DNA of 64,000 bases, taken from the NCBI GenBank assembly GCA_022414725.1, contig CM039466.1, positions 38,139,281-38,203,280 of the forward strand. The letters are read 5' to 3'. Below, piece by piece: positions 33,835-45,540 of the stretch; positions within the stretch are counted from its first letter, which is position 1, and every line of letters starts with the position of its first letter. Origin of the DNA: Microglena sp. YARC. Taxonomy: Eukaryota; Chlorophyta; Chlorophyceae; Chlamydomonadales; Chlamydomonadaceae. A program made the position numbers and the translations under genes. Under the pieces are notes generated by a model that did not search any database, was not told where the DNA came from, and saw only the letters and a list, made by a program, of their open reading frames with translations.

Positions 33835-34240
33835 AGTAAATGAAGCTACATCCATCGATTCAATTCAACTAAATCCAAATATATTGAATTCAAATGAATA
33901 CAATTCAAATCAATTAAATGCATTCAATTCAAGTCAATACAACACAATTTTGATTATATCGAATTAATTAAATCAATTTTAATCAATTAATTAATTAATT
34001 GACTAATTCATACAATTAAATTTAATTTATAATTAATTAAATATAATTTAATTAATTAGTTAATTAATCAATTAATTAATAACTTATAATAAATCAAACA
34101 GTTTAACATAAGTTGATTAATTCATTTTAATCTTATTATTCATTGATTAATACAATTTATTTATTTAATTAAACAATTATACCGGGAATTATACAATAAT
34201 AAAATTATACAATTGAAATTTTAAATAAATACAGATTATT
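33835..34240. repeat. AT-rich block (AATTAATT-like)
   Basis: Almost pure A/T with repeated ATTAATTA and AATTCAATT phrases; collinear with 43840-44220 in copy 2. A duplex-unwinding or scaffold function is possible but unsupported. Confidence 0.9.
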
Positions 34241-34720
34241 TGAAACATTTTCATTCGGGACGCGCCTCCAGGCGCCCTTTATTTGAAGAAGGATTAGCCC
34301 CATTAAAATGTCCGTTAGTTTGTCCGTTCGTTCGTCCGTTCGTTCGTCCGTGTGTCACCAACCACATTTTCAGGTTTTATGAAAAACATCAAAAAAGTTA
34401 AACATTCTATATTTTTGATGAATTATAAGACTTATTTATAACGGACAAATTCTGACCAGAGCACATATGAGCATCGCAATTCACGAAAAGGAGCTCAGGT
34501 TGGGCCAAAAAGCTACAATTAACGGTTAACAATTTGATTTCAGGGTGTTTTGAGCTAACATTTCAAATTTGAAGCACTTAAACATGTGCGTATACATAGG
34601 TTTGGGAACAGAATAGTCTTCAAAAAACCAAGGCGCAACATGTACGCATCACAATGGACGAAACATTCCCCTAGGGCACTGGTGCTATAATTAGCCCACG
34701 GACCCCACCTCAGGGCGTGG
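34240..34720 (+). repeat. Right module of CCCGAATG element with GC hairpin
   Basis: Opens TTCATTCGGGACGCGCC. The sequence GCGCCTCCAGGCGC (34261-34274) can fold into a 5-bp hairpin with a 4-base loop. It then repeats the left-module landmarks and a TCCGTTCG microsatellite. The hairpin motif recurs near 35176, 42785, 42980 and 43800. Confidence 0.8.
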
Positions 34721-35287
34721 GGCAGGGGCGGGGCCATCGGGCGGGGACGGGGGCAGGGGCGGGGGCGGGGGGCACCGGGCGGGGGCAGGGGCAAGCCACG
34801 CCACCTGCCGCTGGCCCAAAACCCGTTCAGGAGGACGGGACATACCGTTCACGGGGGCAGGGGCAAGCCACGCCACCTGCCGCTGGCCAAAAACCCGTTC
34901 AGGAGGACGGGACATACCGTTCACGTCTGGGCTGGGCCGAAACATGCAATATCTTGTACAAATCCCGTAAAATCAACCGTACACCTGATTGGCCTCATTT
35001 TTCTTGCATCAAATTCTTAAAAAAAATTCACTCTACATACATGCATTTCATTACATTACAGAAACGTTCAATACTGCTTAAAAATCAACAACCCTTCAAA
35101 AAATCTCTTTTTCGTCACTTTATAGTTAACAATGCTAAATCATCAATCCATTCGTTGGAATTCAATTAATTTAAAGCCTCCAGGCGCCCTTCATTTTTTA
35201 TCCTATTCGAATTGATACAATTTAAAGCAATTACATGCATTCAAATCACGTAAATTAAATTAAATGGAAAGGAATACATCGAAAATC

Positions 35288-36977
35288 GCCTGGCGACCCC
35301 CTGGGATTCAGGTAAATCGTTGCCTGGAGGAACATCAGAATCCCACCCGCCCAGTACCTTCACACGCAATACAGCATCATCAGTCCCTGACCTGGGACGC
35401 AAAGTCATCCCATGACCAGGACAGCGATCAACAATCGGGGTTGGTAAAGGGTCTAAGGCATTTCATGCAGAATCGAGCATGTGGCTGTTGATGGCAGCAG
35501 GGATGCGAGATATATACGGGGACCCGTCATAAGGGGATAGCCCAGGTATGCAGTTATAGCTGAACTGCTCATAGAAGAAGACATCACGACTCTCTACGAC
35601 CTGGCGCAACTTAGGAACCCAAACAAAATAACCCTTACTCACCAGGGAATACCCAACCAGTCTACCAGATAACACCATTTCGTCCAGCTTGTTTCGTTTC
35701 TTCCCATTTACTAAGGTGACATAGCAAGAGCAACCAAACACGCGCAACAACGACACATCAGGCACAACCCCAAAGAACAGCTCGTATGGAGTCTTGTCTC
35801 CCTGATTGGGCAGCCGATTACGTAGGTAACAAGCAGCGAGGAAGGCATAGGGCCAGAAAGACTTAGCTAGCTTAGACTCCAAGTGGATACTCCTAGCTAT
35901 GTTCTGTAAGACCCCATTGTACCTCTCCACAGTTGCGTTCTGCTGAGCAGTGTAAACCATCGATAACTCATGCACCGCACCAACTGATGACAACCAATCC
36001 TCGAACCACTTCACCAAAAATTCCTTAGCCCTGTCAGACCTCAGACATTTAGAGACAAACCCATGTAGCTGAGTCATCCATCTGAGGATGGTAGTTTGAA
36101 CTGCTAAGGGAGCTTCATCCCTGGACCTCAAGCACAATACTTCAGCATAGCCAGAGTATTCGTCTGTGAGACACAGAATATAAAACTCCCCACGCAAGCC
36201 CCTAATATGAACAGGTCCCATGGTGTCCAAGTGAAGGCGTTGCAGAGGTGCACGGATCTTAGTTTTGCTTTCTTTAGGAAAAGGGATACGATTTGCCTTT
36301 GCCTTCTGACAAGCATCACATGGGATCTTAGCCAGTCTCTTCACTTGATTGAGAGTGAGGGGTAAGTTACGAACCATACCCTTCCTGACAAGCTTGTGCA
36401 TGGCGTCATAGCCAGGGTGACCCAGCCGCCTATGCCACAGCCATTCAGGGGTGGTAGGGATAACAACTCCACCATCCTCATCAACATCAAGTGCAAAAAC
36501 TGGGTAAGGTTCAGCACTAAAGAAACAGCCACGGGGGGTGGTACAAGGCCTACAGGCGAACTTGTACACACCATCACTTGAGGCATGGAAAGACCATAGT
36601 ACAGAAGAGCCCTGAGTGGCAGTACAACTAAGACTATCAAAATAAATCTTGCAGTGTTGAGCATGAGCCACAGCATTTACCGACAGGAGGTTCACTAGAC
36701 AGTTGGGTATGTAGAGGACATCTGTTAGAGTGATTGAAGTTGGTAACCAATCACTACATAACACAATTGAACCCGTACCCACTGACCGTTGAACCACCCC
36801 ATCACCAAATCAAACTGCTGGCCCATCCGCAGAAGCATGATACACAGTGAACAAGGACAAATCACCTGTGATAGACATCCCAGCTCCAGAATCCACATGC
36901 CAGACACCCTCAGACAGGCTCGGGCTACACACGTTTGAAAACTTCGTGGTGCAGGAGAATAGGACAGAGCGCACCTC
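35288..36977 (-). pseudogene. pol: E2 pol: protease and integrase
   Basis: Minus strand. The frame opens immediately after the UAG (36978-36980) with the protease site WHVDSGAG. One TGA replaces the lysine codon of E3 near 36812, and then 444 codons are open (36797-35463). Integrase: finger HRRLGHPGYDAMHKL...CDACQKAK, catalytic LHLDTMGP, SDRAKEF, NATVERYN, and the C-terminal GYSLVSKGYFVWVPKL missing from E3. The frame is then lost before the CCCGAATG element junction (ESQ..GVA region). This is the best-preserved integrase in the window. Confidence 0.93.
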
Positions 36978-39117
36978 CTATTTCTTGGGCATAGCGAACT
37001 CATCAATCTGGGCCTGCAAGGAGGCCAGCTGCCGCGGAGTAAGCGTACCTGGAAGGGCCAAGGCGATGGGCACGGGTGCAGTGCCCGGTGCACCATCCTT
37101 GCCCCTTCGCAGGTGCGGGTACTTCATTCGTCCAGCAGCAGTCCTCCGTGTGGGTCCTCTTGTGGGGACATGGTCCCCAAGTGCACTCCAGGCGTCGCTT
37201 GGCAGAACCGGAACCCTGAGAACCAGATTTCTGCCCACGCTGGAATGCAGCATTGGCAGGAACCTGGGGAGAGTCCCGGGACCACCCAGGATGCCTGGAG
37301 TCCGACCTGGGGAGTGCTATGTTCAAGATGTCTAAAGATCTATATTCCGCCAGACACGACCAGTAATCAACAGGCTGCAAGTTGTACAGCAACGTACCAT
37401 ATTTAATGCGAAGCGAGTCGAAGCGTCCCAGACGAATACCATGAACGATGATACCCATGGCATAGCGCAGAGTCTGTGGCCCAGCACTGCGGAGGTCAGA
37501 GCAGAGACCCCGAACCCTGCGAAAGAAGTCATCAACTTTCTCAACAGGGCTCATGAACGCACCATGAAGCTCGTTTAACATGAGAGGGACACGTCACCAG
37601 ATGCAAGGTTATCAGAATGCCTCCTCCGGATATCTAACAAGATATCCCGAGGAGTGGCATAATCCTGGTAAACCTTGACCATGGCATCCGTCATGTTAGC
37701 AAGCATCATGGTCAAGACCATGAACTCCTGACGGTCCAGGGGCAGTGCACTGAAACCCAACAGGGCAGGATCGACAGCAGACTCACCATGAGAGGCCGAA
37801 GTTCCAGCAGGAGCAGGGGTGAGGGATGCAAAAGACTTACGAATCCGCAGAAAATACTCAGCGGCAAGACCAGCGTCATAAGCGCGCTGGTCATCTAAGT
37901 TCTTAATCTCAGGCAGAGACCGCGCAACACTCACTACCAGCTCAAAATCAGGACTAATAACAGGACAGAGAGGGAGGGGAACTCTCACAAACTGGTAACC
38001 TAGCCTTTCGTGATCCCTACGCCCCACGCCACCAAATGTCACACCATTAGCAGGAGGGTAGTTGATCTCTGAAGTAACCGGACCTAGAAAAGACCGACAC
38101 TGGAGACCTAGCTCAGAGAAAGCCATCACACGGCGATGACGCAACTTGACTCTCACATTAGCCATAATAGCCTGCATATCCATCCTACCGTACAGAGTGC
38201 GGTTCAATTTTTGGATTCAGCCTCAGATTGAGCTTGGCGGATAAGACGGAAGTCCTGCACCTGCAGATCCGGAGGAGGTCCTCCCAGTGAGCAGATGCTC
38301 CAAGATTCGCATGACCGCGAAGACAACACTGGAAGGTGGAGGGCCAGGGGCTGTGTGCATCTCCACCGGCGGAGGCGGAGGGGGCCCCCTGCGAGGCGCC
38401 AGCAGCAGAGGCGGACAGCAGTGGCAGCAGCTTCCCGAGCACGAGTTTTGTAGCCAGGGAGACCTCGTTCCATGGAGTTGGAACCAGTGGTGAAAGACGC
38501 AGAACTCCTCAGCAAAGAAGGGTCTGGCCACAATCCGGTGTGGACCGGCGGTGGAAAGAGGGCGCAAGCATAGGCACATGCAGAGGCGCAGACGAAGGCT
38601 CAGGCTCAAACACAGGCGAAACTGGAGAAGTGGTGAATACTTGAGTAGCGGTTGACGGAGTGACTCCACCGAAGTCGCCACTCGTAGCACTCTTCAACTC
38701 ATCACCATCATCCTGGGGATCTTCATCATCCTCAGTATCGTCATCGCTGAAGCGGGCAGTAGGAGGCTTAGGCCCCATTGCATATATACTGAATGATCTG
38801 TGTCTGTACACAACATAGATTCATCAGAACGTCCTCAACCTCAGGAGAGAGGCGTTGAACAGCAGGAGAAGAAACTGTGAAGTTGGAGGTATGACTGGGG
38901 GGGGTTGCTTCCACGATGGCGGAAGGAGACTCCTCGCGGCAGCAGAGGCCGCTGGCGCGCAAACATCAAGCCAATCATGAGGAGCCTTGACCTCCGGAGG
39001 AAGGACATGGTCGCAGCCATTGCTAATGATGACATTGCGAATCCCGCGCGACCAAGAAACTCCATTTTGTTCAAAGAGTTTCTCAAAGCCGGTGGGAGGC
39101 CCTCGCTGAAGTTGCAT
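36978..39117 (-). pseudogene. gag: E2 gag, ending at UAG
   Basis: ATG at 39117-39115 (MQLQRGPPTGFEKLFEQNG...). It runs through several shifted frames: N-terminal domain with SPEVEDVLMNLCCVQTQII, acidic stretch, proline-rich linker, capsid-like region (NRTLYGRMDMQAIMANVRVKL) and the variant zinc cluster CTWGPCPHKRTHTEDCC. It ends PKK-UAG at 36980-36978. Frame shifts near 37575 and 38207 make it inactive as assembled. Confidence 0.88.
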
Positions 39118-39155
39118 AGAAGAAAGCAGTGGTAAAAATGAAGGACCGTATAACT

Positions 39156-39499
39156 TATCAGCCTTGATACACTTCAGAGAGTGGACAGAGATGCTTGCAG
39201 CGGAACAGACGCGCCAATCTATACACGGAGACGAGAATAACGTTACAAGCACTGGAGACCCATCAAGGGGCACCAGCGGTGAAAGGGGCGGCAGCCTGGA
39301 ACCTAACAAGGGTACAGGCTATACAGTGCGTGTCAGGGGAACCGGTGACGCAGCCAACAGGAAGCTGTCACTGTGTCATGAAGAATGACACAGTCTACGG
39401 GAAGCTGGCACTGTACTGTCTGAGCCGATAGTTCTAAGGAAGTACATAAGTAGTCACCAAGTCATAAAACGATTGAGAGCACTGCAATTCATGCTGATA
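39156..39499 (-). repeat. E2 5' LTR
   Basis: 344 bp, tips TATCAGCC/GCTGATA, TSD GCATC at 39500-39504. The inner flank on the minus strand begins AGTTATACGGTCC (putative primer-binding site). Confidence 0.95.
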
Positions 39500-39504
39500 G
39501 CATC

Positions 39505-40563
39505 CAATGGTCCTGAGGTGATCAATCTTAGGCTTGGGATGGTTCCATGGAACATTTCATAGGGTGTTTTGTTAGATTCAGAGGTAGGGGAGAGGTTCAT
39601 GAGGATGCTTGCATTTTTGACCATTTCTGCCCAGTACCTGTTGGGGAATTTGGATGAGAGGAGGAGTGCTGTGGATCTGTCATGCAGAGTTCTGTTAAGG
39701 CGTTCTGCTGCACCATTGGTAGATGGGTTACCTGGAACTGTAAAGTTGAGGGTGATTCCTTTTCTTTTGCACCAGTTTTTGAATCTGTTGCAGATGTATT
39801 CTGATCCATTGTCACAGAAAATGGTCCCAATTTTGTTCTGAGTGAGGACTTCATACCGTTCGAGCTCAGTGATGGTTGCACTGGCTACTGCATCCTTAGT
39901 TTTGTGGAATGTAACAATGGAGTATTTGGAGTAATCATCTAGAATGCCTTGGAAGTAGAGGCTTCCATTGAGGCTAGGGATTTTCATCATCCCACTCATG
40001 TCAATGTGGATGATGCCCATGGGTCTGGTAGCTCTGGTGTGAGATGTGGGGTAGGAGTTTTTGTCCATTTTTGAGAGAATGCAGATTTCACAGGTTTGCT
40101 TACTCATTTTGTTGAATGCAGATGGGGTGATGTCGTTTCCAATGACCATATCTTCTGAGGCCATTATTGCTAAGGAACTGTATGCGAGGTGCCCCAATCT
40201 GACGTGTTGGAGTTCAGCAGTCATGGGAGTTTTTCTAGAGACGGCTGCTAGAGCTACAGCTGTAGTGTATTCTGATCCTCTGATCAGGGTAGGATCATGC
40301 TTGACCACAGGGACTAGGTAGAGGCTGCGTTTCTTAGGACCTGTGATGATTACTTTGTTTTTGATGGTCATAATGCATTCTTGGGAATTGAATTGTATTT
40401 CCATGTCTGAGTTGTTCCTGATTGCTGATGCCATGGAGAACAAGTTGGGAGTGTTCTGGTCTGAATTAAGGTGTACATTGAGGAGTTTGTGGAGTTTGCC
40501 ATTTTCTCCTCTGATGAGAGCTGTGCCATATTTTGTTATGTAGGTGTGGCCAGAGGCAGTCAT
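39505..40563 (-). pseudogene. pol: Copia B: pre-integrase and integrase core
   Basis: Minus-strand frame of about 350 codons from a copia family clearly different from E1-E6. It starts TASGHTYITKYGTALI after the protease. The finger is HVRLGHLAYSS...CEICILSK. The DDE core is IHIDMSG, FCDNGSEYI and NGAAERLNR, followed by SNKTPYEMFHGTIPS. A one-base slip near 39548 precedes the conserved GC-AYVHVP junction, which is split by E2 and continues at 20485. The oldest copia layer in the stack. Confidence 0.9.
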
Positions 40564-41270
40564 GACTTATATAGGGTCTATGTCTTTTGATGTCATAGAG
40601 GAGTTTGGGGTCCTTGTCATGTGTAGTAGCCATGTGTCCATGATCAGTTTTTGTATATGCTACGGGTATGTTTGGTTTGCAATTGAGAGCATAGTGGTAC
40701 TGGGTGCATTGGGTCTGGCTGTGATATTTGTCTAGAACTTTGTGCAGGGGTCTTCAAGAGGCTGCAGTGAATCATGATCTTTGGGGTTCAGGAGGTGGAG
40801 TCTGGTTGAGCCAGGGGAAAAGGGAAACAAATCTGAGTGTCAAATGTCCTTGGGTGTGCTCAAAACTACCAGTCTGCATAGACATCCTTGAGCCCAGGAC
40901 ATGAGGTCTATTACATATGGAACGACCGTACTGCAATCTGAATGCTGGGGACATGTAGTGCAAGATGAAAGATTTAGATCTGTAGTGTAAAAGAGGTAAG
41001 GGCAGATCTAATAATATCTCAATCCTCTATCACCTTAATATCCTGAGAGATGTCCTGCAGCATATGATGGAATGCCGTAGCGTTGGTTTGCCCGACGGTG
41101 CATCCATTGGAGAAGGGCTGGGAGAGTCCAGGATGGTAGAGGAATCGGGGGGAGAGAGGGGGGGGGAAGGGGGTTTGGCTTGTCGGGGCCTGACGGTGTT
41201 ATAGGACAGGTGGCGGAAGGAGAGGAGATCCAATTACAAGGGGAACATGATGGGTAGACGCAGTGGAGGG
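40564..41270 (-). pseudogene. Copia B: decayed protease and upstream region
   Basis: The minus strand has a stop just 5' of the integrase frame and a relic MDTWLLHMT in the position of the aspartic protease site (usually D-S/T-G-A), so the active glycine is lost. Upstream to 41270 I see no frame that I can assign to gag. The right edge is the E4 LTR. Confidence 0.5.
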
Positions 41271-41615
41271 TATCAGCTTTAATACACTCCATCCGTAGAG
41301 TGGACAGAGATGATTGCGACGGAACAGACGCGCCAATCTATACACGGAGACGAGAATAATTAAAGTGACTGGGGACACACATAAGACCCCAGTGGAGGAA
41401 AGGAAGCAAGCCTGGAACCTAACAAGGGTACAGGCTATACAGCACGTGTTAGGGGATCAGGGGACGCAGCCCACCAGAAGAGCTGTCACTCGTGTCATGA
41501 AGGATGAAACACGTCTACGGAAAGCTGTTACTATCTACAGCTATAGTTCTAAGGAAGTAACAGTAGTAGTCACCAAGACATAAAACGATCAAGTGAACCG
41601 CAATTGATGCTGATA
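41271..41615 (-). repeat. E4 3' LTR
   Basis: 345 bp, TATCAGC/GCTGATA tips. Sequence class is that of the solo LTR at 29479, not that of E5/E6, although the interior is E6-like. Contains small indels, including an extra ATCC after ACTCC. Confidence 0.9.
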
Positions 41616-42776
41616 CTACACCTATGACGCAGGTGACATACAATACTACTTCTCCACCTATGACACCAGGGTCAGAGAATGATAAACTGGTAGCAACACA
41701 AAAATGAGGAACGGCGGAAAAACAAGAAACCAAGAAGAAAGCTTGACTAAAATAAAAGGATGAGAAAGGATGAAACCTAAAACACTGTAGTACTCGCGAA
41801 CATGTAGCAGCAAAAAAACTTGGATCATAAACCGAGCTGAGCTGAAAAACAAAATGGAAAGTAACCATATCCATGTGAAGCGCAAAAATACTATTGCATC
41901 CAGAATAGTAGGCACCAAAACCAGAAAAGCAACAGGGAGGTCAAACATAAACAAAACTTATACCGAAGGAAGGGGGAACAACGGTGGACCTGAAGAACCG
42001 AGAACTTAACTCTAAAGAGAAGACTGAAATATTCGTGTGAGAGCAGCAACACAAGAGAATCAAAGCCTAAAGGACGCAGATTTCAAGAGGATGCAGACAC
42101 AGGGGACACTAAAGTTACTATGGAAAAATAAAGTTGATTGGAAAAATCCACTAACCTTCAAAAACTATTCTTAGCAATAGAATTCATGACTAGGTTTGGG
42201 ATGAAAAAACCATCGATGAACTAGTTTCTTAACACTCAAAGATGGAAGTAAGAAATGTATGAAAGTTAATTATCATAAATCCCAGCTACGGCACTAAACT
42301 AAAAACATTCTAAGGAGGTGGGTATCGCACCGCAAAGAACTTGTGTACTCAAGACAAACCAAGCGCCCTAACCACAATTGCAAGTTAACCAAACTGCAGC
42401 AATCTGAAAAATCCAAAAGGAACTATGCGAAGTTAAATTTTCAAGAAACTCGTAACCAAACACAAGGGAACAAAACAGTTCAATGAACAATAGAAAGTTA
42501 GATGTACAACCATAGTACCATAAAATTATTGTCCACTTGAAAAATAGTAAACAGAGCAGAAAAAGGACTTCAAAGAATTATACTGCAAAAGGAAGGACTT
42601 GAAAGTGGCGCCTTTGAAATATACTCGGAAGAACAAGAAAGAGGTGAGCGGCGGTACAGTCTGCAAGTACAAGCTGCAAGATATCCAGCCCCACCATTTA
42701 CAGTATTATCCGAAGGGAAACAACAACTACACTCCACAAAAAGTTCGAATCACCTAAGGGGCTGGTGATCTAAAAA
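41616..42776 (-). other. E4 3' non-coding internal region
   Basis: A-rich, no frame over about 120 codons. Collinear with 898-1858 joined to 8822-9078 of E6. Contains the empty site of E1 (GATGTACAACCATAGTACC at about 42501). Confidence 0.75.
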
Positions 42777-43839
42777 TAAAAGGGCGCCAGGAGGCGCATC
42801 CCGAATGAAATGATTCGGATCCTGAATTCAATGTATTTAAATTAATTGAATTGAATTGTATTTAATGTTGTGTTAATTTTAATTCGATTTATTCTTCCAT
42901 TTAATTTAATTAACACGTGAATTTGAATGCAGTAATTGCTTTAAATTGTAATCAATTCGAATTGTATTAAATCGAAGGGCGCCTGGAGGCTTTAAACTTA
43001 ATTGAATTCCAATGAATCGATTGATGATTTAGCATTGCTAACTACAAGGTGACGAAAAAGAGAGTTGTTGGAGGGTTGTTGATTTTTAAGCAGTATTGAA
43101 CGTTTCTGTAATGTAATGAAATGCATGTATGTAGACTGACTATTTTAAGAATTTGATGGCAAGAAAACGAGGCCAATCAGGTGTCTGGTTGATTTTACGG
43201 AATGTGTTCAAGGTATTGCATGTTTCGGCCAGCCCAGACGTGAACGGTATATCCCGTCTGGCTGAACGGGAATTTTGGCCAGCGGCAGGTGGCTTCGGCT
43301 TGCCACTGCCACCCCGCCGGTGGCACGCCCCCGTCCCGCCCGGTGGCAACACGCGCCCCCTGCTCCACGCACGGCCTGAGGTGGGGTCCGTGGGCTAATT
43401 TTAGCAGAACGTGCCGAGGGGAATGTTTCGTCCATTGTTGATGCTTACATGTTTCGCCTGCAATTTTTGACGACAATTCTGCTCACCAACCTATGTTTGC
43501 GCACATTTGTTTTAAGTGGTTCGAATTTGAAATGTTAGCTCAAAACACCCTGAAATCAAATTGTTAACACCGTTAATTGTAAGCTATTTGGCCCAACCTG
43601 AGCTCACCTTTTCATGAATTGCGATGGCTCATATGTGCTCTGGTCAGAATTTGTCCGGTTGTAAATAAGTCTTATAATTTCATCAAAAAATATAGAAAGT
43701 TCAACTTTTTTTTTATGTTTTTCATAAAACCTGAAAATTTGGTTTGTGACACACGGACGGACATTTTAATGGGGCTAATCCCTCTTCAAATAAAGGGCAC
43801 CTGGAGGCGCGTCCCGAATGACAAATGTTTTGAAATAAT

Positions 43840-44220
43840 CTGCATTTAATTAAATTGTTAATTGTCATAATTTATTATTGTATAATTGTTTAATTTTTTT
43901 TTATTTATTAATTAATGAATAAAAAAGATTAAGAATGAATTTATCAAATTGTGTTAAACTGTTTGATTAATTTATAAGTTATTAATTAATTAATTAACCA
44001 ATTAATTAAATTATATTTAATTAATTATCAATTAAATTTAATTGTATGAATTAGTTAATGGATGAAATTAATTAGTTAATTAAAATTGATTTTAATTAAT
44101 TCGATATAATCAAAAATTGTGTTTGTATTGACTTGAATTGAATGCATTTGATTGATTTTTAATTGTATTCATTTTGAATTCAATTATATTTGTTGGATTT
44201 TGTTGAATTGGGAATCGATG
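43840..44220. repeat. AT-rich block, inverse of 33835-34240
   Basis: Dominated by AATTAATTA-type sequence; same relative position between a unique block and the CATTCGGGACGCG hairpin motif as in copy 1. Confidence 0.88.
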
Positions 44221-44999
44221 GATGTAGCCTTTCATTTACTACGACAATTGACATTTTGTAGGGTTGTTAAATTTGAAGGAGTATTAAAACGTGGCCTGGA
44301 CTGTGTCTTGTAGATGGGCTTTATTTGCAAGCAGTTGATGCACAGGAAATGTAAACAACTAGAGGTATAGTTGAATTTGTTCGGTCAGCCGCATACAAGC
44401 TTGATGTGGCTTTCATTCCCCACATTTATGGAAATTCATTCGGGGACCCAGACACAAGCCGCTTGTTACCGTTATACAACATCGTATTACGATTTCGCAC
44501 TGTGATTTGCGGTCGGACACGTGTTTTTGCCAATGAGGTTGTAGAGTCGGCTGGGCGTGTCCTCGCGGCGTCGCAGGATTTGAACACATAGTCTCGACAG
44601 CCTGGACACGTGGCAATCTGAATTATGGCAACCGCTGGCATTACAAACCACTAAGCAACTAAAACCTGAACACATTAGAAGTCACGGCAGGACATGGGGC
44701 AAACAATCGAGAAATAGTTGATATGCAGAATGCGAGAAAGTGAGAGGAGGGAGGCTGGGAGTTTTCAAAAGTAGTGGAGTAAGTAGGTACTCATAGCAGA
44801 ATAAGCTACACAATATTGAACACTTTTTGAGAAGGATCATTGACCGCTGCAATGCTGATATCTCTAGTCATGCGCATCCAACTACGAGCAACTGTTTGGG
44901 TGCAGAGTTTGCTGGGATCACAGCCACAGATGGGAGAGAGACAAACTAATGTACAATGAGACACGTGGAACCTAGGGGGTCATCAGAGGCCAAAAAGCA

Positions 45000-45540
45000 T
45001 ACATAACAGACATATATAATATATATAAACCATTGACATGCCATGCTATGCTGCACATGCATGGCATCAATACAATATACTGTGCAGGTAGGATATACAA
45101 ACCATACCATGCTATGCTACACCATGCATACCCACACCATTAGACATTGTATCATGCATGCTGGAATACACCAATACCATGCCATGCTATACTATCACCA
45201 TGCCATAGCACATCCTACTACATGCTAACATGCATGTAGGTTTAAACATACCATGCCATGCTACACCATGCCATACCACACCAATATACTTTGTATCATG
45301 CATGTTGGTAATAAAATAACATGCCATGCTATGCTGCACCATGAGAGACCATTACCAATATACCATGTCATGCACACCATGTTATACGACAACATGCTAT
45401 CAAGTTACCTATGCATGCAGGTATATTAACCATAACATGCATGCTACGCTGCACATGTCATACATATCAATAAACATGCATGTAGGTACAAATCATACCA
45501 TGCTATGCTACCCCATACCATATGACACCATTATGTGTGG
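45000..45540. repeat. CATGC/ATGCATG-rich degenerate repeat
   Basis: Repeated CCATGCTATGCTRCACCATGC and ACATGCATGTAGGTA phrases. Same motif family as 31230-31440 and 53290-53530 in the two copies. Not coding. Confidence 0.85.

Larger units (their letters stand above)
30121..35287 (+). mobile_element. CCCGAATG element, copy 1 (unclassified)
   Basis: A 5.2-kb insertion in E2 with no recognised coding region. It starts TACCCGAATGAAAAAAATC, with that motif repeated three times by 30190. It is collinear, in reverse, with 42777-54570. Modules: left module 30195-30660, unique block 30690-31230, ATGCATGGTA repeats, ~52-bp TG-rich minisatellite, unique block 33060-33800, AT-rich block, right module 34240-34720 related to the left one, GC-rich block, end near 35287. 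Its last ~100 bp and about 57 bp of E2 host sequence are missing, judged from copy 2 and E4. Confidence 0.82.
20486..39499 (-). mobile_element. E2: Ty1/copia retrotransposon, TSD GCATC, three nested insertions
   Basis: Minus-strand element with 344-bp LTRs at 39156-39499 (5') and 20486-20829 (3'), differing at 5 positions by hand count. GCATC precedes 20486 and follows 39499. It is 19 kb long because E3, a solo LTR and CCCGAATG element copy 1 sit inside pol; without them it would be about 6.8 kb, like E1. Order: LTR, gag, UAG, protease, integrase, linker, RT, RNase H, LTR. E2 lies in the integrase of copia B. Confidence 0.95.
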
